Source: Pseudomonadota bacterium (lineage in GTDB: Bacteria > Pseudomonadota > Alphaproteobacteria > Rhizobiales > Xanthobacteraceae). Taken from it: 64,000 nt of DNA. Under the pieces are notes generated by a model. That model ran no database searches. It worked only from the letters and a program-made list of their open reading frames with translations, and had not been told where the DNA came from. The DNA is taken from assembly GCA_023435725.1 (NCBI GenBank), contig JAEYRD010000050.1, positions 27,610 to 91,609 of the forward strand. Direction: 5' to 3'. The position numbers and the translations under genes were made by a program. Positions 54,162-62,226 of the stretch are shown here, piece by piece (position 1 is the stretch's first letter; the number at the start of each line of letters is the position of its first letter).

Positions 54162-54742
54162 TCCGGCTCCTCTTCACCATCGCTGCGGGCGTGCTGCTGG
54201 GCCTCGTGGTCCATCTCGTCAGCGTGCTGGCGCTGCCGCGGATCGCGACGCAGGACGCCTATTCGCGGCTGACGCCGATGACCAAGCTCAACGACGTCAC
54301 GCAGCTTCCCCTCGCCGATCCCAACACCTCTCCGATGCCGTTCATGGACCCGGCCTTCGCGATCGCGATCTGCCGCTACGACCTGTCGGGCGGGCCGATC
54401 AAGCTGACGGTCCCCGTCAGCCAGGCCTACACGTCGGTGTCGTTCTACACCCGCAACGAGATCGCCTATTACGCCATCAACGACCGCTCGGCCGGCAAGA
54501 AGGTGATCGAGCTCGACCTGATGACCGAGCCGCAGCATGAAGGCCTGCCCGAGGACGAGGAGGTCACCGCGGCCGACCGCCTGATCATCGATTCCCCTGC
54601 TACCACCGGCCTGATCGTGATGAAGGCGCTCGCCGCCGAGCCCGGCCTGATGCAGCAGGCGCAGGCCTCGCTTGCGGCCGCGACCTGCGCGCCGCAGACC
54701 GAGCCGCCGGCCAAGGCCGAGGCGCCGCGCGGCCGACGCTGA
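54158..54742 (+). CDS. DUF1254 domain protein with N-terminal membrane anchor
   Basis: This 194-residue protein starts inside the stop of the DUF1214 gene (ATGA). An N-terminal transmembrane helix (about residues 3-24) is followed by a shortened DUF1254-like domain (DAYSRLTPMTKLNDVTQLP, RYDLSGGPIKLTVPV, YTSVSFYTRNEIAYYAINDR). The C-terminus is Ala/Pro-rich. The function is unknown. The two proteins may associate to rebuild the two-domain unit that is fused elsewhere. Confidence 0.82.
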   Translation: MIRLLFTIAAGVLLGLVVHLVSVLALPRIATQDAYSRLTPMTKLNDVTQLPLADPNTSPMPFMDPAFAIAICRYDLSGGPIKLTVPVSQAYTSVSFYTRNEIAYYAINDRSAGKKVIELDLMTEPQHEGLPEDEEVTAADRLIIDSPATTGLIVMKALAAEPGLMQQAQASLAAATCAPQTEPPAKAEAPRGRR

Positions 54743-55183
54743 CCGGGCCGTTTCGGCATCGCGAAACAAAAAACTGAAAAACAACCCCATGCACAGTAGC
54801 GGCGGGTCATCGCACCGGCGCTGACTGATCAGGTGCAAGGCGCTCCAGTCATTGTGGCTTTCGGGTCAACGGAGCGCTTGCCGGTCGTGGCGAGGAGACC
54901 CGCCTTCGCTTGCCCGATGTTGCGCCTTTTGCGCAAGGTCCGGTGGGACCCGACCAAAGTCATGGTCCACGTCGCGAGAAGCGGATGGGCCTGCGAGCAA
55001 GACCGCGAGCGCATCTGCGCGTCCTTTGACACGTCGGGCAAAACAGGCGCACAATACCATCATCGAAGAACTGGCAACGCTCGGGGGCCAGCGCCCCCTC
55101 TGCGTAGGACTTGCCGTTTCCAGCTCCGCTTCGCGACGGCAAGCGCCATCGCTGGAGCGGGCTTCGTCATCGTCCCCTCCCTT
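54743..55183. other. Non-coding, repeat-like stretch
   Basis: No gene is supported between the DUF1254 gene and the cupredoxin remnant. Phrases such as AAACAACCCCATGCACAGTA (about 54779-54800) and TTTGACACGTCGGGCAAAAC (about 55024-55043) look like sequences repeated between genes in Bradyrhizobium, from memory. Short open frames here have low coding character. Confidence 0.4.
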
Positions 55184-55291
55184 TCACTTCACCGTCACGT
55201 GGCCCGTCATCCCGTACTCCCGATGATCCAGGATCAGGCAGGAATATTCGAAGTCTCCGGGAAGAGAGCCCAAGCTTCTCTTGAACGCATT
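55184..55291 (-). pseudogene. C-terminal remnant of a cupredoxin (blue copper protein)
   Basis: On the minus strand an open stretch of about 35 residues after an in-frame TAG ends with DFEYSCLILDHREYGMTG then HVTVK and a TGA stop. The Cys-x4-His-x4-Met spacing (C, H, M) is the type 1 copper site found at the end of azurin/plastocyanin-like proteins. Nothing upstream in any frame supplies the rest of the domain, so this is the tail of a deleted gene. Confidence 0.6.
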
Positions 55292-55861
55292 CTACAAGTT
55301 TCGTTCGCGGGCTAACCCAATCGCTGTACTGAGCGACACGAATTCTCGATTGCCTCAATTCCTTGGGCCGCATGACGAGTGAGGTATGAAGATCAAACCC
55401 AGATCACCGCTGTTTCACAAATTGGAGTACCGAGGGTAAAACAGGCGGCCCTTCCCATGGATGAGGTCGTGCACTCATCAGCCGGCTGGCCGACTGATGT
55501 CCGCTTACCCCCCAACAGCTGCGCGAAGCGAACATCTCCGGAGGTCCGAGTTGGGGCCCTGAACAGAAGTGCCCACTGACCGCCGCAACGGCAGCTGTTT
55601 GGGCTAGACCGGACCCGGACATCGACGAGCACTTGCCGTGATTGCTGCTTTTAGCCCCTGAGCTGACCTCGGCCGAGCGCGGCGCGATAGTGCGCTTTCG
55701 GGGTAGGAGCAGACCGAAGCTGGGGCCGATCCCGACTTCCGATTGTGGACCCCGTCTCGGACATTGGAGCCTGTTCGGTTTCCCGCACCGTTTCGCGCCA
55801 TTTGCCGCTCGAAGCTGCTATAGTTTCGGGATTGCGTCAGGCCCGCTGTCGGAGGGGTCAC
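55292..55861. other. Intergenic stretch without a recognisable gene
   Basis: About 570 bases between two gene remnants. Open frames on both strands are short, change phase and lack ribosome binding sites. It presumably includes decayed sequence and the old promoter of the substrate-binding protein. Confidence 0.4.
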
Positions 55862-56460
55862 ATGCGACGACGCGTGTTCATCACATTTCTCGGCGGCGCG
55901 ACCGTGGCAAGCTACGTCGGCGCACGGGCGCTGCAGGCGAGAATGCCGGTGATCGGATATCTCGTCTTTAGCTCTGCTGGGGTGGGCCCAGATCGCGTCC
56001 GTTAATTTCGCCAGGGCCTTGCAGAAGCCGGAATTGTCGAGGGACGCGACGCAACAATCGAATATCGCAGGGCCGAATTCCAGACTGAGCGATTGCCCAA
56101 GCTAGCCCGCGAGCTGGTCAGCCTTGGGATCAACGTCTTGGCAGCACCCGGCAATACCCCGGCCGCGCTTGCCGCGAAGGCCTCAACCACGACGATCCCA
56201 ATAGTGTTCTTCGTCGGCGGCGATCCGGTGCAACTTGGGCTGGTCGCCAGTCTTAACCGGCCCGGCGGCAATATCACGGGGGTCACCAACCTGACGGTTG
56301 AGGTTGGGCCGAAGCGGCTCCAACTCCTCCACGAGTTGATGCCGGCCGCAACCGTCTTCGCACTGATTGTCAATCCCTCCACTCCGCTTGCGCAGACCGA
56401 ATCGAGAGATCTGTTGGAGGCAGCGCGCGTCCTCGGGCTTGAGCTGCACGTTCTAAAGGC
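55862..56460 (+). pseudogene. ABC-type substrate-binding protein, broken
   Basis: The reading frame begins MRRRVFITFLGGAT with a Tat-like N-terminus and MPVIGYLVF, the start of the ABC_sub_bind (TrpX-like) family. TAA at 56003-56005 interrupts it, and the same frame continues with FRQGLAEAGIVEGRDATIEY, PNLARELV-like text (PKLARELVSLGINVL) and NRPGGNITGVTNL. A GAA-to-TAA change would explain the stop. Family similarity then ends near LELHVLKA (about 56458), where around 120 residues of the usual 320 are missing. Two lesions mark it as non-functional. Confidence 0.8.
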
Positions 56461-56821
56461 CGGCTACGGATACTCCGACACACGTCAAAGTGACAATGCT
56501 GTGCGTCATCCGCGTTCACACGCCATGGCGACAACACTTGCAGTCGCTCACGTCCACCGTGAGAGACCGGACTTGCTCCGTGCCGACGCATTCGGGAATA
56601 ATTCTGATCTCGCTGCCATGCAGGTGCGAATACGGTCTGTCGAAATCCGACAGCGTCATATCCCGATTTAGAGTACCTTAAGGTCTCTCGTTCATATTGA
56701 CGGTTCGATGGTGCCATCGGCACGGCGGATGCCCGGTACCGTCTGGATGCCTATTAACGCTCTCGAATAGAGCCTTCTATCAAAGCCAGCGCGACTTACA
56801 GACCTTCCGGGGGCCTGCCTC
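56461..56821. other. Stretch between a pseudogene and small unknown genes
   Basis: After the substrate-binding remnant the frame stays open to about 56671 but without family resemblance. No gene, repeat or clear promoter is recognised here. Confidence 0.4.
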
Positions 56822-57082
56822 ATGGGGCGGAGACGCGCGTCGACTTATCAAACCCAACGCAAACTGCTGATCATTCGCGAATGGCGGCGTTGGCTTCAGG
56901 CTCGGCCAATCGATCGTGGGGCAGTCACCGCCCGCGATACTTTGAGTTTCTTTTGCGAACTACAGGACAAGAGCTCCCCGCTCCTGAAATTTCATGCGAG
57001 GGGGCGAGACAAGTGGGAAATCATCAACGGCTGGTTGCTGGCTCGCGACCAGCATGAGGACGGACAATGCCCGCAGTCTTAG
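56822..57082 (+). CDS. Small protein of unknown function
   Basis: This 86-residue basic protein (MGRRRASTYQTQRKLLIIREWRR...) contains DTLSFFCELQDKSSPLL and DKWEIINGWLL. A similar small hypothetical protein is recalled from Bradyrhizobium genomes, but no function is known. Its 3-prime end overlaps the next small gene by 16 bases, which suggests a coupled pair. Confidence 0.5.
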   Translation: MGRRRASTYQTQRKLLIIREWRRWLQARPIDRGAVTARDTLSFFCELQDKSSPLLKFHARGRDKWEIINGWLLARDQHEDGQCPQS

Positions 57083-57336
57083 ACCCGGAAGAGATTGTGG
57101 TCCTGGCCAACCACGGAGTGATGAGACTGCGCTCTGCGGTCGCGAGAGCGATGGCGTTGCTGCCCGAAGATCGCGATGTGGCGATAATAGTCCGAAAGGG
57201 CCAACTGTCGCAGTCGATCCTCAACTTCAAGCAGATCATGCAGCTTGCGGCGCGGTGGGAGCACGCGGAGCAGCCAGTACCTCCGGGGACGGTCTCTCCG
57301 GGTCCGCAGCCATCTGGCGGCAGCGCGGCTGAATAG
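57067..57336 (+). CDS. Small protein of unknown function
   Basis: This 89-residue protein (MPAVLDPEEIVVLANHGVMRL...) has GAGGACGG just before the ATG and overlaps the preceding small gene by 16 bases. It is mostly helical by eye, with a Pro/Gly/Ser-rich C-terminal tail. No family recognised. The gap 57337-57557 downstream holds no gene. Confidence 0.45.
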   Translation: MPAVLDPEEIVVLANHGVMRLRSAVARAMALLPEDRDVAIIVRKGQLSQSILNFKQIMQLAARWEHAEQPVPPGTVSPGPQPSGGSAAE

Positions 57337-57557
57337 GACGCTTCCGGGCGCCACTGACGCGAACCCGTTCTCTACCAGCACCGAACCTGGACATTTGGGA
57401 GACGTTCGACCCGCTGTGTCCCACGCAGTCTGCGCCACTAGCGCAGGTTGCCTTTGTCCGCTTCGGGGTCAAAAGGCGAAATTCCCGTGCCTTTGGCGCA
57501 TTTCCGCGTTACTCCAGAAAGCAGACATCGACTGTTTATCATGAGTACACGCCTTGG

Positions 57558-58777
57558 CTATTTCGAGTTCACGCCACGTAGTCGTTTCACGGGCTGAGCC
57601 ATCCGTGCCCACAGCAGCGCCAACGGTCCCACCAGGATCCCCGCCGCGAGAACGATGAACACCAGCAGCCAGCCGTTCGCGCTCTGCGGTCCGCCTGCGA
57701 TGTCGAGCGCGGCGCCCGTCCCCCAGGCGCCAACCGCTGAGAGGCCGAAGCCAACGGTGGAGTGCAGGGCCAGAGTTGCACCACGATGCTCGGAGATGGC
57801 CGCGGCGGACATGCCGGCAGTCAACGCGCCGGAATCGGCCGGCACCGTCAGGCCATAGATCATCAGCAGCATCGCGAGCACCCATGCAGGGGTGTTGCGT
57901 TGAGGCCTATGATGACCGCAACGCAAGCCGAAGCAATCATCACCACCGTGATCGCACGATGTCGTCCGAATTTCAGCGCGGCCTCGTTACCGAGAATGCT
58001 GGCCGGCATCGAAATCACCGCGAAGCAGAAGCTCATCAGCACAGGCGTCAACCAGGACGGCGCATCTTGATGTGCAACGACAAAGGTCCAGAATCCGACC
58101 AGCCAGGTGCGGATGCCGTAAAGCTCGAAGCAGTGAGCGCCGTAACCGAAGATGTAACCAAGAGCCTCGCGGTTGGCGAAGACGGGCCCGAAGTTCAACA
58201 GACGTCCTGCTTTCGGAGCGGGACGACGGCCCTCGATCAGAAGACACGCGACAACCATCGCGACGGGACCGATGCCGGTTACATAGAAAGCGGCCCGCCA
58301 GCCCCAGCGATCGGCGAGGATTTGCGCGACAAGGAATGACAGGCCGACGCCCAGCGAGAAGCTCGACGTGTACAGCGTCACCGCCCGCGACGTGTCGCCG
58401 GCGGGCAATCGATCCGTCAGCGCCTTGAGCCCCGGCATGTAGGCGCCTGCAAAGCCCAACCCTGCAATCGACCAGATGATGGTCCCCGACCAGAACCCTT
58501 CTGCGAAGATGCCAAACGCCGAGGTCGCAAGTCCGCTGACGATGGAGCCGCACAGCAGCACGATCCGCGCATCGATGCGGTCGGTCAGCGTCGTCAGCAC
58601 GGGCACTGCCAGCATGTAGCCGAATGCATAGCCGCTCGCCATCAGCCCGCCTTCGGCGGCGGAAAGTCCCCATGCCGGCATCAGGTGCTGCGCCAGATTT
58701 GCGGAAAGCGTGACGTGCGGCAGCAGATTGCCGACCTGGCCGATGCACATGACCGCAATCAGCGGCCAGCCGCTCAA
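57558..58777 (-). pseudogene. MFS transporter gene with a single-base frameshift
   Basis: The minus-strand frame from about 58777 encodes a 12-helix MFS protein (GNLLPHVTLSANLAQHLMPA, GYAFGYMLAVPVL, TDRIDARIVLLCGS, DTSRAVTLYTSSFSLGVG) until NATP near 57890. The next part of the protein (AWVLAMLLMIYGLTVPADSG to the stop at 57558) is in another frame. Adding one C to the C-run complementary to 57889-57892 restores a continuous protein of about 406 residues. It is therefore either a true frameshift or a homopolymer sequencing error. The start is uncertain (TTG at 58777 or nearby). It ends the leftward arsenic-island unit. Confidence 0.72.
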
Positions 58778-58809
58778 GCTACGAATGCTCGCCTCCCATC
58801 CGGTGCCCC

Positions 58810-59997
58810 CTATGTTGTTTGTTCCGCACGAAGCAGCAGCAGCGCAAAAAACGCGGAGATCGAGGCCAGCGCGCTGATCCACAGCGCGCTGCTGCCGATA
58901 TGTTCCACCATCAACCCCAGCACAAGCGGCGCGAAGGCACCCGTTGCCCGGGAGGGTAACGAGATCATGCCGACACGTCTGCCGAATCCTGCCGGCCCAA
59001 AGAGCGCCAATGGGAGCGTCCCACGGGCAATGGTGATGATGCCGTTGCCCGCTCCATACAGCACCGTGAAGGCTGACGCGAGGAAGGGTCCGCCCGCGAC
59101 CAGCGCAACGACACCGATCGGATTCATGAGCATGGCCAACCTCGCCGAAAGAAGCGGATGAAACCGGCCGAGCCATCCTGCTTCCAGAAGGCGGGCTCCG
59201 ACTTGAGCCGGTCCGACCAACGCTCCTGCGAACAGGGCCTGTGCCGGTGTTGCGCCGAACCCAACCAGCATGGTCGGCAGAATTGCCGAGATTCCCGAGC
59301 TGACGAAACTTGCTGCCGCAAACATGTAAGCCAGCAGCACCATTGCAAAGGTCTCGCTCTGACGTCCGGATTGTTGGCTCGAGCCCCTTTTCGGTCGAGA
59401 CTCCTGATCCAACGGAGCGGCACGCGGCAGCGAAAGATTGAGTGGCAGCGCAAGGCCGATATGGATCGCCGCCCACACCTGGCAGGCTGCGCGCCAGCCG
59501 TACTCCGAAGCGAGCCACGTCGTGAGGGGCCAACCGAGCGTGCTGGCGAAACCGGCGATCAGGGTAATGCCGGTGATGGTTCTTCGCGCATTGGCACCAT
59601 AGATGCGAGCGAGCGTCGCGAAGGCCGCTTCATAGAGGCCCATGCCCATGCCGATCCCAAGCAATATCCAGGCTGCGATCAGCACCGCCACGCCGTGCGC
59701 CATAGACAGGAGGAGCAAGCCTGCCACAAAGACGAAGTTCGAGATGGCAAGCAGGCTTCGCCCTCCGAACGTATCGATGGCATGCCCGACTCGCGGGCCG
59801 AGCAGCCCGGAGACGACGAGTGCTCCTGACAGCGCCCCGAACACGTATGTCGGCGCAAGACCGAGATCGCGCGCAATCGGCGCAGCCAGGATGGCAGGGA
59901 GATAGTAGCTCGACGCCCAGGCAACGGTCTGAGCGGTGCCGAGCGCAACGACAACAGCGAGCGGACCTGTCGCCTGGCCCGCAGGGGCTTGCTTCAT
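58810..59997 (-). CDS. MFS transporter in the arsenic island
   Basis: This 395-residue, 12-helix MFS protein (VVALGTAQTVAWASSYYLP, GLLGPRVGHAIDTFGGRSLL, GIGMGMGLYEAAFATLARIYG) starts in ATGA overlapping the flavoprotein stop, so the two are translationally coupled. MFS proteins next to arsenic flavoproteins are thought to export arsenic species or their products. The specific substrate is inferred from context only. The broken MFS gene follows after about 30 bases. Confidence 0.82.
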   Translation of the reverse strand: MKQAPAGQATGPLAVVVALGTAQTVAWASSYYLPAILAAPIARDLGLAPTYVFGALSGALVVSGLLGPRVGHAIDTFGGRSLLAISNFVFVAGLLLLSMAHGVAVLIAAWILLGIGMGMGLYEAAFATLARIYGANARRTITGITLIAGFASTLGWPLTTWLASEYGWRAACQVWAAIHIGLALPLNLSLPRAAPLDQESRPKRGSSQQSGRQSETFAMVLLAYMFAAASFVSSGISAILPTMLVGFGATPAQALFAGALVGPAQVGARLLEAGWLGRFHPLLSARLAMLMNPIGVVALVAGGPFLASAFTVLYGAGNGIITIARGTLPLALFGPAGFGRRVGMISLPSRATGAFAPLVLGLMVEHIGSSALWISALASISAFFALLLLRAEQTT

Positions 59998-61358
59998 GAG
60001 CAACCGCATCCCGCCGCGCCAGCCTTCCTGGCCGATTCATCGGCAGCACAGCAGGTTGACGGCTCGTCCTTCGGCGGGCCGCCGCAGCATCCCGCTGCGC
60101 CGGCTGTTTCGACGCCACCGCGTGTGCAGACGCCGGTCTCCGGCAGCACGAGCTCGACGCGTGCCGCGGCCTCCTTGTCGCCCGCGATGTCAGCGACGAT
60201 CGAGCGGACCTGTTCGTATCCGGTCATCATCAGGAAGGTCGGAGCACGACCGTAGGATTTCATGCCGGCCATGTAGAATCCCGGCTCATCATGCGCGAGT
60301 TCGCGGGCGCCATGAGGACGGACCGTGCCGCAGCTATGCTCGTTGGGATCGATCAGCGGCGCGAGCGCGATGGGCGCCTCGATCGCCGGATCGAGCCGAA
60401 GCCGCAGTTCGGACAGGAACGAAAGGTCGGGACGGAAACCGGCCGAGACGACCAACTCATCGGCCACCACACTGCGCGCGCCGCAGCAGGCGCCTGCTGA
60501 AATCCTGAGGCGACCTTCGGAGTCCGAGAGGTGAGTGACACCGAATCCAGTCTCTACCCTGATTTTCCCGGCAGCCACGAGCGCGGCGAAGGCGCTGCCC
60601 AGCTCGCCGCGTGCGGCAAGCTTGTCATTGCTGCCGCCGCCAAATGCCTTTGCGGGATCGGCGCCGCGGAGCAGCCAGACGGGCTGCGTGCCGGGGACCT
60701 CGTCGGCGAGTTGCACGAGGTCGATCAGCGTGCCGACCGCGGAATGACCGGCACCGAGCACGGCAACGATCTTGCCGGCATATCTGGCACGATCGGCGCC
60801 TCGCACATCCGGCATGCCATAGGCGATGCGGTCAGCGCGCTCGCGTTCACCGATCGCGGGCAAGCCGTTGCTGCCGGCGGGGTTGGGAGAGAACCACGTG
60901 CCGGATACGTCGATCACGGCATCGGCGCGCAGCACCTCAGGGCCCTTGCCGTTCTGATACCGGATTTCGAAGGGCGCTTGCTCTCGCCCCTTCGTCTTCG
61001 CCTTGTCGAAGCCGGCGCGGCTGATGGCCGTGACGCGGCTGGACGTCCGGATCGTCTCGCGCAGCGGCGTCCGCGTTGCGAGCGGAGCGAGGTATCGGTC
61101 GATCAGCTCGCCGCCGGTTGGATAGGACTGAGGGTCCGGCGAATTCCATCCCGTCGGCGCGAGCAGGCGCGCCGAGGCCATGTCCACGTTGTATTCCCAT
61201 GGCGAGAAGAGCTGAACGTGCTGCCACTGACGGACCGCGTGCGCGGCTTCCGGCCCGGCCTCGAGCACGATCGGCGACATGCCGCGTTCGAGCACGTGCG
61301 CTGCCGCCGCGAGACCGACGGGACCCGCCCCGACGATGGCCACCGTTTTCGCGTTCAT
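59994..61358 (-). CDS. ArsO-like FAD-dependent oxidoreductase with cysteine-rich tail
   Basis: This 454-residue flavoprotein has an N-terminal FAD-binding motif (VAIVGAGPVGLAAAAHVLERG), a second dinucleotide motif for NADPH (VAVLGAGHSAVGTLIDLV around residue 199) and the family motif FYMAGMKSYGRAPTF. Flavoproteins of this type, often called ArsO, occur in arsenic islands. The last ~45 residues are unusual: GCCGGPPKDEPSTCCAADES then GCGCS, with six cysteines that could bind As(III) or another thiophilic metal. It is the first gene of a leftward unit that continues with the MFS genes. An ArsR-type operator lies upstream. Confidence 0.8.
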   Translation of the reverse strand: MNAKTVAIVGAGPVGLAAAAHVLERGMSPIVLEAGPEAAHAVRQWQHVQLFSPWEYNVDMASARLLAPTGWNSPDPQSYPTGGELIDRYLAPLATRTPLRETIRTSSRVTAISRAGFDKAKTKGREQAPFEIRYQNGKGPEVLRADAVIDVSGTWFSPNPAGSNGLPAIGERERADRIAYGMPDVRGADRARYAGKIVAVLGAGHSAVGTLIDLVQLADEVPGTQPVWLLRGADPAKAFGGGSNDKLAARGELGSAFAALVAAGKIRVETGFGVTHLSDSEGRLRISAGACCGARSVVADELVVSAGFRPDLSFLSELRLRLDPAIEAPIALAPLIDPNEHSCGTVRPHGARELAHDEPGFYMAGMKSYGRAPTFLMMTGYEQVRSIVADIAGDKEAAARVELVLPETGVCTRGGVETAGAAGCCGGPPKDEPSTCCAADESARKAGAAGCGCS

Positions 61359-61373
61359 TTGACTTCTCCGATC

Positions 61374-61391
61374 TTTCTAGAATCATCGAAT
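61374..61391. promoter_or_regulatory. Second ArsR-type operator, upstream of the flavoprotein gene
   Basis: TTTCTAGAATCATCGAAT matches 14 of 18 bases of the core of the arsR operator at 61766-61783 (TTTCTAGAACATTCGAAA). It lies 16 bases before the flavoprotein start, in the short gap after arsR. Confidence 0.5.
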
Positions 61392-61406
61392 AAGGCGACA
61401 AAAAAA

Positions 61407-61724
61407 TCATGCCGCCGTTTGCGCATCCTTGCATCCGACCTCGTCCGCACAGCACTCCGCGACCAGGAAATCGACGAGCCCCTGCATCGCGTCGTAGTTC
61501 GCGTGGCAGACAAGGCTCGTGGATTCCCGGACCTGACTGACGAGCCCGACCGAAACCAGAGTCTTGATGTGATGGGACAACGTCGATGCCGGGATCTTCA
61601 GCTTTTCCTGCAGGCGGCCGACCGGCATGCCCGAGCGCCCTGCCCGGACCAATGCGCGATAGATCTGGAGTCGCGTCCGGTTACCCAGGGCTTCCAGACG
61701 TGCTGCTGCGTCGTCGATCTTCAT
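61407..61724 (-). CDS. arsR: ArsR-family arsenic-responsive repressor (leftward unit)
   Basis: This 105-residue winged-helix repressor starts MKIDDAAARLEALGNRTRL and has the recognition helix region KIPASTLSHHIKTLVSVGLV. Candidate As(III) thiol ligands are C73, C91, C92 and C98 (AECCADEVGC). It should dissociate from DNA when arsenite binds. An ATG 7 codons upstream is an alternative start. A dyad operator (61762-61787) lies in its promoter and a similar one precedes the flavoprotein gene it leads, so it probably controls the whole leftward unit. Confidence 0.85.
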   Translation of the reverse strand: MKIDDAAARLEALGNRTRLQIYRALVRAGRSGMPVGRLQEKLKIPASTLSHHIKTLVSVGLVSQVRESTSLVCHANYDAMQGLVDFLVAECCADEVGCKDAQTAA

Positions 61725-61761
61725 AAGGAGCACGATGCGCCTCATCCTGCCAGCCGTCAAC

Positions 61762-61787
61762 CATATTTCTAGAACATTCGAAATATG
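61762..61787. promoter_or_regulatory. Dyad operator for the leftward arsR
   Basis: CATATTTC (61762-61769) and GAAATATG (61780-61787) are perfect inverted repeats with a 10-base spacer. This lies 38 bases upstream of the arsR start and matches the classic ArsR operator form. Confidence 0.6.
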
Positions 61788-61815
61788 ACGCCGGGGTGGT
61801 CTTCCGGATTTCAGA

Positions 61816-61858
61816 TTGACGCTCTCCCAATAATTCCATAAATCTGGATATATGGAAT
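61816..61858 (+). promoter_or_regulatory. Promoter and operator of the rightward arsR, start codon inside operator
   Basis: TTGACG (61816-61821) and ATAAAT (61838-61843) with a 16-base spacer form a sigma70-like promoter whose start point falls at about 61850-61852, the ATG itself. The dyad ATTCCATA (61833-61840) / TATGGAAT (61851-61858), again with a 10-base spacer, covers the -10 region and the start codon. The mRNA is probably leaderless and autorepressed. Confidence 0.6.
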
Positions 61859-62226
61859 CAGAAGAAGCCGTCCTGGCGCTTGCCGCCCTGTCCCAACCGA
61901 CCCGTCTGGAGGCCTTCCGGACGCTGGTCAGACACGAGCCTGATGGCCTTGCGGCCGGAGACCTCGCCCGCCTGTTGGAAGTCCCGGCCAATACGCTCTC
62001 GGCTCATCTGTCGATCCTGACGCGCGCGCGTCTCGTGACATCCGAGCGGCGCAGCCGTTCGATTGTCTATCGCTCCAACCTCTCAGAATTTCGGGACGTC
62101 GCGGTTTTCCTCCTGCGGGATTGCTGCGGTGGACGCCCCGAAGTTTGCGAGCCTGTGGTTGAAAGCCTGCAATCCTGCTGCTCTCCAAAGCGAAAGGAGC
62201 GAAGCCGTGTCCGATCCCAGGTTTAA
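61852..62226 (+). CDS. arsR: ArsR-family arsenic-responsive repressor (rightward operon)
   Basis: This 124-residue repressor has the helix-turn-helix LEVPANTLSAHLSILTRARLV and a candidate As(III) site C91, C92 and C99 (RDCCGGRPEVC), similar in spacing to the CC-x5-C type ArsR of acidithiobacilli, plus a second pair at C109/C110. No ribosome binding site precedes the ATG, which fits a leaderless transcript. It leads the operon arsR-arsC-acr3-arsC, and its 3-prime end overlaps arsC by 20 bases. Confidence 0.88.
   Translation: MESEEAVLALAALSQPTRLEAFRTLVRHEPDGLAAGDLARLLEVPANTLSAHLSILTRARLVTSERRSRSIVYRSNLSEFRDVAVFLLRDCCGGRPEVCEPVVESLQSCCSPKRKERSRVRSQV

Noticed and set aside
56370..56723. 117-codon minus-strand frame over the end of the substrate-binding remnant
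   Set aside because: No family resemblance and antisense to recognisable pseudogene sequence.
57469..57557. Short peptide like MSAFWSNAEMRQ read on the minus strand downstream of the broken MFS gene
   Set aside because: It resembles a degenerate copy of a common intergenic repeat of Bradyrhizobium that happens to be open, not a gene.
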